From a virus: a stretch of 50,251 nucleotides of DNA. The stretch's first letter is position 1, and each line of letters starts with the position of its first letter. The stretch spans positions 1 through 50,251 of IMG/VR virus record IMGVR_UViG_3300027777_000053, one strand, 5' to 3'. Of the stretch, positions 36,287 through 44,512 are shown one piece after another. The position numbers were made by a program, and so were the translations under genes. The notes under the pieces are model-generated. The model had not been told where the DNA came from and did not search any database. It saw nothing but the letters and a program-made list of their open reading frames with translations.

Positions 36287-39200
36287 GGAAGTTGCGCGCT
36301 TGCGCAAGCTGGTTGATATACAAGTTCTCCAGCGCCGCGTCCTTTTGTTCGGTGGTCATTTCTGGCGAAGCTTTGATCATGCGCGACTGCTTAGCCATTT
36401 CCCCAAGCGTCTTCTTCATGTAGCCGGCCATGCTCGATGCGGCCAAGACCGAGGCATTTTCATTAGCGAACCGGGCGGCTTCTTCAGGCTTACCATCTTG
36501 CAGCAGTTTGTTGTACGCACCCTTGGTCTGCTGAATTTCCTCGATGAGCTTGTACGTAGCATCGAGCGCGCCGCGACCTTCAGTCGTTTGGAAGAGTGAA
36601 CCAAAGAGCGGGACTTCTGACAGTTTCATAGTGGGCTGCGCCACGTTCGCCGCCTCGGGCGCACGCAGAAAGACGTTGGCCATCTGGGTTATCGCCATGC
36701 CCACACCGCCGGTATAGCCACGGATCAGGTAGTCAATCTCAATCGGAGATAACCCACCCACACCGCCGAGCATTTTGGCAATCTCAGTACTGTTCGCACG
36801 ATAGCGGTACTGCGGCAGGATCTCTTTTTCGTGCGGCGATTCAATAGGCCCAGAATAGAACGAAGAACCAAGCGCCACCTCAACACCCGGTTTAAGCGCC
36901 TGCGGCATAGCGAACGGCTGCGACTGACTAAGCAGACGACCAATAGCCTCAAGTGCCGGTCCAGCCTTTTCATCACCCGCCGCCATATTAACAATCGCTT
37001 CAGGCAGCGCTTTGAAAAGGAACCCGACCTCGTATGGGATAGGGATTTTTATCCAGTTTTCTTTGGTCAGCCCCAGCGTTGGCAACCACCAGTTGCCGTA
37101 GCGCTCCTCGGGCTTGGCGCGCTTATAGTCCTCGTCATCCTGCATGATCGCGGCGTACGCAAGGGACGACACGGCGAGCATCGTAGCCCGAGCCGCGAAC
37201 CGTTGGGCAACCTGAAGTTTGTCTGCGCCGGGTAACTCCCCACGCATCGAGCGATACAAAACATCCAAGCTCTGCATCTGCGAGTGCATAAACGGTGTCA
37301 CGCTTGCCAGCAAATACATACTGGGGGACGTACCTCGGCGGCTAAAGTTCATCGACTCAAGCGTGCGCATCAGCGCCTGCTGGTGGGACATTCCCTTCTT
37401 GATCGAGTCTTCGTAGATTACCTGCCGAGTAGCCGCATCGGACTGCTGGGCAATCGTGTCGAGCTTAGAGAACGCCCGTTGCAGACTCCACTTGCCGGCG
37501 GTCAGGTCTTCCAAGAACTTAGTCATGTCGCGGGCGTCGCCCACTAAGACGTTGCTGCTGGTTGCGCCTGCACGCTGAAGCCGCTGCGCGGTGGTGTCTT
37601 TGCCTGTGGCCATCTTGGCCAGCGTTGAGAACGAATCAAGGATTGGGACCGTGCTAGTCCCGTTCTGTACCCACGCCGCCACAGGGTCACGCACAAGCTG
37701 ACGGAACATATAGAGCGGATTGCGAACCGTAAACTTGCGGAAGATATCCCCCGGCACACCAAGCATGCGCACAATCGCGGGCATCGCAAGCTTAATACCC
37801 TCCAGCCCCTCAACGATCATCTGCGCAGGGATGCCGTACATGTCGTTATCAATGATCGCGTGATGCTCAACGCCATGCACTCGGAAGTGAACGACGTTGT
37901 CTGCGTACGGACCCTTAGACGCTACGATTCTGCTGGCAATCCCTAGATCCTTGAGCACAAACGCCGTATCCTTGACGGTCTGGTTGCGCATCGCCATGTT
38001 AATCAGCATGTTGGTGTTCTGGATTGCGCTGGTAAACACGGGCAGAATCTGCTCACTATCGCCAAGCAGTTCCTTTAGGCGCGGCTCGTCTTTAATGTTG
38101 CCGATACGGATAGCGCGGCGCTCGTCTCCGGTCTCCATGCGGATGTTGCCATCCTTATCTACGCGGTAGAACGGCACGTAGGTGATCTGCTTGAGTTCCT
38201 CAGCCTTTTGTTTGGACATAGCGCCGGTCTGAACCAAGAAGTCCAGCAGCCCAGCGTTGTAGTTTTGATAAATCTTTTCGGCTTCTTTGAACGCGGCTTC
38301 GTCAGCCTTGTTCTGCTTCAGGTGCGCAAGCACAGCCTTGTATTCGTTCTCGGCCTCAACCGGATTATCAAAGCGTAATTTGTTCCAGCCAACTTGCTCC
38401 GCGCGTTTGCCTGCTAGGTAAACCGTGAATGCGTTCTCACGCTCTTGTTCCTTGTAGCCCTTGGCTTTCTCCAGCGCCTGCGCCATGCCGACCAGTGTCG
38501 GGCCACCGGCTTCGTTCTCGTAGAAGTACTCAACGCCGTTCTTTGTTTTTTCGCTACGGACGCGCGGTGGGCCGCTGGTAATTGTCTGTCCGGCGATATC
38601 GCTACGCTGCTGACCAAAGCGCAGGAAGTACATCAGGTTCTGAGCACGGAGCGCATCAATAACTTTAGCGTCAACGCCCTTAGTAACCGCCGCAACCAAC
38701 GGCGCGTACTGGTCAAACACACGCAGACGAAGCTTCAACGCGCGGGTATCGGTCTTGTCTTTGATCCCAGCAAGTGTAGCTTCCCGGCTACTAGCGCCGG
38801 TCAGTCCCGTTACGAGCGACATCAAATCATCGACAGCACTTGTGCGCTGAGCAACGACAGACTTGGTGGGCTTGCGTTCGCGGTAGAGGACATCGTTTGC
38901 CTTGGCTGCTGGCGTACCTGTTGGTGCAAAGGCTTCTGCCAGCGCTGGGTTGCGCATCTGCTCCCGCGTAGCTGCGTCTTTTTCTCCAGCATTGTTTAGG
39001 ATGTCCGCAATTTCTTTGTTTGAAAGAACGCGATTGACCTTGAGTGCGCCACCTATAATCCAAGCACCGCCCTGCATCTTGCTGGTCTTGAATCGGTAGT
39101 GCCCGCCAACCGGCACGCGGTCGCGAATGTCTCTAGTCTTTTGCGTGTCCGCCACATCTTGCCAGTTAACATCTGCGGGGATTTCCACTTCGGCCCACAC

Positions 39201-42200
39201 GCGGTCGTCCGCCATTTGGTTTTCTTTTGTGCGTAGGTGCGGAGCCATCGGCAGTATGCCGGCGTGCCAACCCGGACGTTCTGCAAACCCCTTAGTTGGA
39301 AGGTGCTCTGCCGGGACCCACTCGCCAATAGCCGTGGCTTCGTTTTTCCCAATAAACAGCGGGTAAATTTTGCCGGGTTCGTTTTTCTTAACGCGGAAAA
39401 TTTTGTACGCTTTTATGGTTTTTACGGGTTCTTTGAAGTTTTTTTGCCCGCGCCCAGAATAGAGCGCCTCTACGCGGTTGTGCCCCTTTATGTCTGCTTC
39501 GGTTGGTGCAATCTTTGCCAGCGTCCGCACCGTCTCGCTTGGCTTGGTGGTCACGCCGTGTACGTACTTGTGCGAGTCGCGGATCAGGCGAATGATCTCG
39601 GACTCCCCGATTGGTGCGTTCCTCCAGATGCCCCACTGCCGCAGCTTAGTGCGGATAAGATTCACCAAGCGGTGCATCCACGTTAGGGACACATCATTCT
39701 CGGCGCGCTCGGCGATGCTCTCCTCGGTCGCTACGTCCTGCGATAGGTTCGGGTTACGCTGCATCCGCGCGTTGGCCTCGGCACGGACCTGTTTACTATT
39801 CTGATAGATCGCCCGCATCACTGCCGGGTACTGCTTATCCAACACCCCACGCAGACCGAAGTGGCCTACCAACTCGTGAGCGATCGTCTTGCCAGCATCT
39901 CGCGCGTCAATCAGGTTGTCGCCAACCATGTAGATTGTTTTGGTAGGCGGGTGATACATACCCGGCGCGCCCTGCGTGCCATCGCGCTCCATCTGCGCCT
40001 GAATCTCGGGAGGCAGCTCAGTAACAGACTGCACCGTCTCGATCTTGGGCGCTACTGGCAACTCACGAAACGGCGCGATGTGGGTATCAACCTCTTCAAC
40101 GCGCATCCCAACCGCAGGCTTCTCGCCCTGCTCACGGAACAGAGACCCTTGAGCTTCTTGTGCCAAGCTACCTTGCGGTACAGGCGCAGCCTCGGCAGGC
40201 GCAGCCTCGGCAGGCGCAGCGGTTTCTGGTTTAGTTTGCGGTTGTTCAACAGCCTCGGCAGGCGCAGCGGTCTCTGGCTTAGTCGGTGTAGCCGGCGTCT
40301 CTATAGCAGGTGTGCCCCTTAATACTTCACGCTGGTTGCGTTTGTTTAGCGGGGAGACGACCTTTTCTTTTTCAAGTTGTTGGATTAACGCAGCGGCTTC
40401 TGGGCGTTTGATGCCTAGCCCTTCCGCAATATGGCTGACCGTGGCTTTGTTGGTCTCCAACACAAACTTTTTGGCCTGCTCAAGCGGCGTATTTTCAAAC
40501 AGTTCTGGCTGAGCTAACTGCGTCTCAGGCACTGCCGCTGGGATTATTTGCGGCGCGTACTTTTTCTGGAACTGCTCTTCTTCGTAGCGCTCAACGTCAT
40601 AGGGCGTAGTAGCAACCGTTCCATCAGGGAACACATACTTGGGCACTGAGAGTGGTTTGTTCTCAAGCAGGGGGACTTGCGGAGTTGTTGGTTCAGCCGG
40701 TTCTTCAGTCGTTGCTGGCGTTGTAGTTTCGGGCTGTTCAACAACCGCAGTACTGGGCGCTCGCCCCCCAACAAGTTTGCGTTTATCTTGAAGAGCGGCA
40801 AGTTTTTCTGCCTGCTTGCGCACGGCATCGAAGTCGCCCACTTCAGCGGCCTTGGCCATTTCCTTCTGGGCGGTGTCAAGTTTTTTATCTAGCGCAACGG
40901 CGGTCTCCGTCGTACCGCCGGCAGCCTCAACAGCCTTGCCTGTCTGGTCGATATACTTAGTCAGCGCTTGCCACTGATCGTGCAGCGTAATGATTGCCTG
41001 CGGATCGCCGCCGGCTGCGGCCTCCTGCATTTGAGCACCAATATCGTCGCGCTGTTGGTTTAGCGCGTCATACTGGTCCATCAAGTCTGTGACTGTCGGT
41101 GCCGTAAATACCGGCTCAGGTGCAGCCGCAGGCTGTGCTGCTGCCTGTTCTGCTTGGCGCTGGGCAACCAGCGGCTTAATTAGGTCTTCGCGTTGGGTGT
41201 AGTCTCTGCGTAGTGGGCTAAGAACGCTCTCCATAAAGTCTGACGCCGCTTCGCGTGCGCCAGCCGTGGACTCTTCCCACTGCTCATACTCTTTAGATTT
41301 TTTCTTTTTGTTTGGCGCTGCCGGTATGGCGTCCTTTAGCCGTATCGCTTCTTCCTTGGCAGCAGTGTACTCATCAAACAGTTTGAGCAGGTTCTCAGGG
41401 CGATTCTTTTCTGCTTCTTCTGCGGCGTAGCGGGCGTCGGCGGTTTCTTTTTGCTGTTTGTCATAGCGGGCCTGCATGCCCATGCGCTCAAACTTGCGCC
41501 CGGGTAGCGCGATTGTGCCACCAAGTACAGCGCCGCCAATAAAGTTATCAAAGTATTCTTTACGCGCTTCGGGGTCCGCAATGTTCAGCCCAGCCTGCGC
41601 ACGTTCAAGCACTTGCTGCGCAGATTCAGTCAATCCCTCAACACCCATAGCCTTGCCGGTGGCAAGCGAGTAATCAACCGCTGCTTTCTTTAAGCCCTGC
41701 TCGGCAATGTTTTTTGCTACGTTCTCGGATACGCCCAGCACTTTGCTGAGTCCCGGCATCATACGCAGCGACACCGTATCGAGCGCGGCCTGTGGAATTG
41801 CGGCCAGCGCTGCCGCACCCAGATCAGTTTCTTTAAGAGACTTGCCTTCTTCTACTTGGCGCGCAAGGTTCGACCCAACAAACTGCCCAGCAGACGTAAG
41901 CCCAGTAGCTCCAGCACCCGCCGCAAGCGCCGCCAACCCGGTAATAGGAGCAGCCTCAACCGCAGCACCAGCTAGGAATGGCGCGGCCATATACGGCAGT
42001 GCGCCGCCAATTAACTCCTTAGTCTTGAGCAGGGGCGCTTCTAGCCAGCCCTCTTCAGTCGGCTTGTAGGCTTTGGTTTTCTGTTGCTCGTAATACTTCT
42101 GCGCTTCCGCTTCATCCATCAAGCCGAGCTTGCCGGCTGTGAGCGCAGCCTCGCCCTTCATCGTCTGGAACGACCCCTTGAGCGCGGGTATCAGACCCTT

Positions 42201-42344
42201 TTCTTCTGGCGCTTTGGGCGTCTGCGGCTTAGTTCCGAACGCATCCGGGTACAACTGCGACGCGGCATAGAAGCCGTCCATCGCGTCCTGTCCGGGCTTT
42301 AGTTGAAAGTACGACCCGTCAGGCAGTTGAATGTAGCCGGCCAT
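36255..42344 (-). CDS. Giant polyvalent internal virion protein (2029 aa)
   Basis: The longest gene of the window. Parts in order: N-terminal MAGYIQLPDGSYFQLKPGQD; Gly/Ala-rich hydrophobic segments at about 110-165 (LIGGALPYMAAPFLAGAAVE); coiled coils (300-560); Pro/Ala/Thr-rich linkers (540-760); a metallopeptidase-like segment TIAHELVGHFGLRGVL (about 819-834, spacing HExxxH, not HExxH); a domain of unknown type with KTIKAYKIFRVKKNEPGKIY and RPGWHAG (950-1115); and a large C-terminal helical region with RNPLYMFRQLVRDPVAAWVQ and MLYLLASV-like repeats, similar to 'large polyvalent protein' domains (LPD38-like). Such proteins are packed in the head and sent into the cell with the DNA. The start has family-like sequence; function of each domain is inferred. 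Confidence 0.75.
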   Translation of the reverse strand: MAGYIQLPDGSYFQLKPGQDAMDGFYAASQLYPDAFGTKPQTPKAPEEKGLIPALKGSFQTMKGEAALTAGKLGLMDEAEAQKYYEQQKTKAYKPTEEGWLEAPLLKTKELIGGALPYMAAPFLAGAAVEAAPITGLAALAAGAGATGLTSAGQFVGSNLARQVEEGKSLKETDLGAAALAAIPQAALDTVSLRMMPGLSKVLGVSENVAKNIAEQGLKKAAVDYSLATGKAMGVEGLTESAQQVLERAQAGLNIADPEARKEYFDNFIGGAVLGGTIALPGRKFERMGMQARYDKQQKETADARYAAEEAEKNRPENLLKLFDEYTAAKEEAIRLKDAIPAAPNKKKKSKEYEQWEESTAGAREAASDFMESVLSPLRRDYTQREDLIKPLVAQRQAEQAAAQPAAAPEPVFTAPTVTDLMDQYDALNQQRDDIGAQMQEAAAGGDPQAIITLHDQWQALTKYIDQTGKAVEAAGGTTETAVALDKKLDTAQKEMAKAAEVGDFDAVRKQAEKLAALQDKRKLVGGRAPSTAVVEQPETTTPATTEEPAEPTTPQVPLLENKPLSVPKYVFPDGTVATTPYDVERYEEEQFQKKYAPQIIPAAVPETQLAQPELFENTPLEQAKKFVLETNKATVSHIAEGLGIKRPEAAALIQQLEKEKVVSPLNKRNQREVLRGTPAIETPATPTKPETAAPAEAVEQPQTKPETAAPAEAAPAEAAPVPQGSLAQEAQGSLFREQGEKPAVGMRVEEVDTHIAPFRELPVAPKIETVQSVTELPPEIQAQMERDGTQGAPGMYHPPTKTIYMVGDNLIDARDAGKTIAHELVGHFGLRGVLDKQYPAVMRAIYQNSKQVRAEANARMQRNPNLSQDVATEESIAERAENDVSLTWMHRLVNLIRTKLRQWGIWRNAPIGESEIIRLIRDSHKYVHGVTTKPSETVRTLAKIAPTEADIKGHNRVEALYSGRGQKNFKEPVKTIKAYKIFRVKKNEPGKIYPLFIGKNEATAIGEWVPAEHLPTKGFAERPGWHAGILPMAPHLRTKENQMADDRVWAEVEIPADVNWQDVADTQKTRDIRDRVPVGGHYRFKTSKMQGGAWIIGGALKVNRVLSNKEIADILNNAGEKDAATREQMRNPALAEAFAPTGTPAAKANDVLYRERKPTKSVVAQRTSAVDDLMSLVTGLTGASSREATLAGIKDKTDTRALKLRLRVFDQYAPLVAAVTKGVDAKVIDALRAQNLMYFLRFGQQRSDIAGQTITSGPPRVRSEKTKNGVEYFYENEAGGPTLVGMAQALEKAKGYKEQERENAFTVYLAGKRAEQVGWNKLRFDNPVEAENEYKAVLAHLKQNKADEAAFKEAEKIYQNYNAGLLDFLVQTGAMSKQKAEELKQITYVPFYRVDKDGNIRMETGDERRAIRIGNIKDEPRLKELLGDSEQILPVFTSAIQNTNMLINMAMRNQTVKDTAFVLKDLGIASRIVASKGPYADNVVHFRVHGVEHHAIIDNDMYGIPAQMIVEGLEGIKLAMPAIVRMLGVPGDIFRKFTVRNPLYMFRQLVRDPVAAWVQNGTSTVPILDSFSTLAKMATGKDTTAQRLQRAGATSSNVLVGDARDMTKFLEDLTAGKWSLQRAFSKLDTIAQQSDAATRQVIYEDSIKKGMSHQQALMRTLESMNFSRRGTSPSMYLLASVTPFMHSQMQSLDVLYRSMRGELPGADKLQVAQRFAARATMLAVSSLAYAAIMQDDEDYKRAKPEERYGNWWLPTLGLTKENWIKIPIPYEVGFLFKALPEAIVNMAAGDEKAGPALEAIGRLLSQSQPFAMPQALKPGVEVALGSSFYSGPIESPHEKEILPQYRYRANSTEIAKMLGGVGGLSPIEIDYLIRGYTGGVGMAITQMANVFLRAPEAANVAQPTMKLSEVPLFGSLFQTTEGRGALDATYKLIEEIQQTKGAYNKLLQDGKPEEAARFANENASVLAASSMAGYMKKTLGEMAKQSRMIKASPEMTTEQKDAALENLYINQLAQARNFLKVAEGTTLR

Positions 42345-42346
42345 AG

Positions 42347-44503
42347 TTATTGCGGGTTGCGGACAAGAGCGTTTGCGGGGAGTTTATCTACCACTTTACC
42401 TGCACCAAACATCGCCAAGTACTCGGGATACGTGAGCATCCTCTCTTCTGGCTTCATTGGATTGGATTTCCATTCCGTCAAATACTTAGAGTAAGCAGCT
42501 TGCGGATTGAATTTTTCGCTATTAATCAGCGTAAGCCCCGCTTTTATTTGTTCTGGCGTACCCGTTTCTCCGGGCTTAGCGCCGCCCAAAATAGCCGCAG
42601 CCCGTAGTGACTCTGGTGGTAGCGACGCTTTAAACAAATCGGACTGCCTTTGTGCGGCAATCTGCGCATTAGACCTTGTGGTTGCTCCCGCTTCACGAAG
42701 CTGCGTATTGTACGCCTCGTTTTTCGCGTTAAAGTCTGCAATCTTGAACTGGTTATACACGTTTTCCGAGTGTTGGAATGCGGACAGAGCGCCTTGAGCC
42801 TTATTGCCCCAAGCCGTTTGTGCAATCTGCGCCTTAAGGTCTTCTGCCCTATCCGAAATTTGGTCGGCTCGCGTGCGCAATGCAATCTCTCGATCAAAAT
42901 CTCCGCGCTTGGCGGCATCCTGCGCTGCTTCAATGGTGACCCGCATCTGCATACGCTTCTGCGCAAGCTCTTTAAACTCTTTGTTAGCCTGTTGAAGTTC
43001 TTTAGCCCCAACGGTAGCGCCTGCCCCCATATTGCGTAAGAACGCGCCTAGTCCCTTGCCGCCGTAAGGCGACTCCATCATCTTGAAACCGGCCATCATC
43101 AACGCCATGCCTCGGGCTTTTTCTTTTTCCCCAATCTCGTTGAACTCTTCAGTATCAAGCTTTTTAGCCAACTCTTGGAAAGGTAGCCCGGGCTTATTAA
43201 ATTTTACAAACTGCGCCGTTTCTTCCGCCCGCCCAAGCGCTTCTGCTCTGGCTTTGTCTGCCTGTGCGTAAAGATCTTTAGTGTCAAAAAACTGACCCAC
43301 GTTTTCCATTGCTTTCGCTGCTGTGAGCTTATCGGGCATAGCTAATGTCGGCGGTCCTTTCATGCCTGCACCAATCCCAGCTCCTGCGCCAACACTCAAA
43401 CTTGGGCGCCCACCACCACGACTAACTAAATCATAAATACCTGCATATGTTTGTGTAGGCGCAGCCGCAGCTTCTTCTCCAGCAGGTTTTACAAACGGCT
43501 GCGCATATTCGCCTACACCCAAACCGCGCCCTTGCGCTGGTTTAACGCCGGCCGGCAGAGGCAACTGCCCAGAAGCCGCCGCTTTTTGTTCTTGCTGCCT
43601 AATGGCGTCCATGTATGGTGTTGCGCTGGATCGGTCGCCGCCATAAAAAGATTCTGGCAAATACGGCATGGGAACACCGGCAGCGCGTAAAGGGCGAGTA
43701 ACCGCCGTCTCAAACGCTCCTGCAACCCCCCGCCCGGGCAAGGTCAGCACATCTTTGGCGGCAGCATACGCTTTCCCCAGCCCACTCCCCATTGCCAAAC
43801 GATCTTTTGCACGCTGCGCTTTTTCTTGCGCGTCCGCTGAATCATCCCCCATCAAGTAGTCATACATTGGTGGTTGATTTGCCCACAATTCTTGTCCAGT
43901 AAGCGCACGTTCAGAAGTCGGCGTCATAGAAATATTAGGCGCGCGCACAACGCTAGTCTCAGCACCATCGTACCGGGGCACACCACCCTCGGCATAGCCA
44001 ACAGCCTCGTCGCCATCCGCGTACCCAGCGATCCCGCCGTCGGCCATACCCTGCATATTTGGAGCAGGCAAAGCGGCGATACCCGGCTGGGCCGCGCTAG
44101 GACCGGAAGGTGGAGCCTGTGGAACAGGCGGAGCGGCAGGGGGCATCTGCATTCCCGGCCCCCCTTGTGGGGGCATACCCTGCGGTGGCATCGGACCTTG
44201 TGGTCCTCCGGGTGGCGGCATGGGCGCCCCACCTTGTCCTCCCATCCCGGGAGGAATCATGCTTTGAGGACTAAGCGCGGCTACGGCTTGCGAAATAACT
44301 TTCGGTTGCTCGCGCCCAGTCATCAGCGCTTGCAGACGCTGCATCTCTTCTTTGCGATCCTTGTCCACCTGCATGGCGAGGCTGACGTAGATGGCGTTAT
44401 CTTGATGCGCAGCAGCGAACTGTTGAAGCTGGGGGCCGTCCATCTTGGACAGCATGGAGTGAACTTTGGCGATGTCTGGGTGGGCGACGCTTTGCAAAGA
44501 CAT
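42347..44503 (-). CDS. Internal virion protein (718 aa)
   Basis: N-terminal helical part (SLQSVAHPDIAKVHSMLSKM, DGPQLQQFAAAHQDNAIYVS), a long Pro/Gly/Met-rich stretch (90-140), the phage-typical MADGGIAGYADGD segment with a second copy YAEGGV (155-180), then a helical C-terminal half with coiled coils (LAQKRMQMRVTIEAAQDAAK, LKAQIAQTAWGNKAQGALSA). It has the composition and position of a podovirus-type ejection protein, between two other large internal proteins. No enzyme motif was seen. It starts 9 bp after the Gln-rich gene. Confidence 0.65.
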   Translation of the reverse strand: MSLQSVAHPDIAKVHSMLSKMDGPQLQQFAAAHQDNAIYVSLAMQVDKDRKEEMQRLQALMTGREQPKVISQAVAALSPQSMIPPGMGGQGGAPMPPPGGPQGPMPPQGMPPQGGPGMQMPPAAPPVPQAPPSGPSAAQPGIAALPAPNMQGMADGGIAGYADGDEAVGYAEGGVPRYDGAETSVVRAPNISMTPTSERALTGQELWANQPPMYDYLMGDDSADAQEKAQRAKDRLAMGSGLGKAYAAAKDVLTLPGRGVAGAFETAVTRPLRAAGVPMPYLPESFYGGDRSSATPYMDAIRQQEQKAAASGQLPLPAGVKPAQGRGLGVGEYAQPFVKPAGEEAAAAPTQTYAGIYDLVSRGGGRPSLSVGAGAGIGAGMKGPPTLAMPDKLTAAKAMENVGQFFDTKDLYAQADKARAEALGRAEETAQFVKFNKPGLPFQELAKKLDTEEFNEIGEKEKARGMALMMAGFKMMESPYGGKGLGAFLRNMGAGATVGAKELQQANKEFKELAQKRMQMRVTIEAAQDAAKRGDFDREIALRTRADQISDRAEDLKAQIAQTAWGNKAQGALSAFQHSENVYNQFKIADFNAKNEAYNTQLREAGATTRSNAQIAAQRQSDLFKASLPPESLRAAAILGGAKPGETGTPEQIKAGLTLINSEKFNPQAAYSKYLTEWKSNPMKPEERMLTYPEYLAMFGAGKVVDKLPANALVRNPQ

Positions 44504-44512
44504 GGTTCTACC

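Noticed and set aside
39841-39890. Classic zinc protease motif HExxH in the polyvalent protein.
   Set aside because: The residues are H-E-L-V-G-H, one residue longer than HExxH, so I report it only as metallopeptidase-like.
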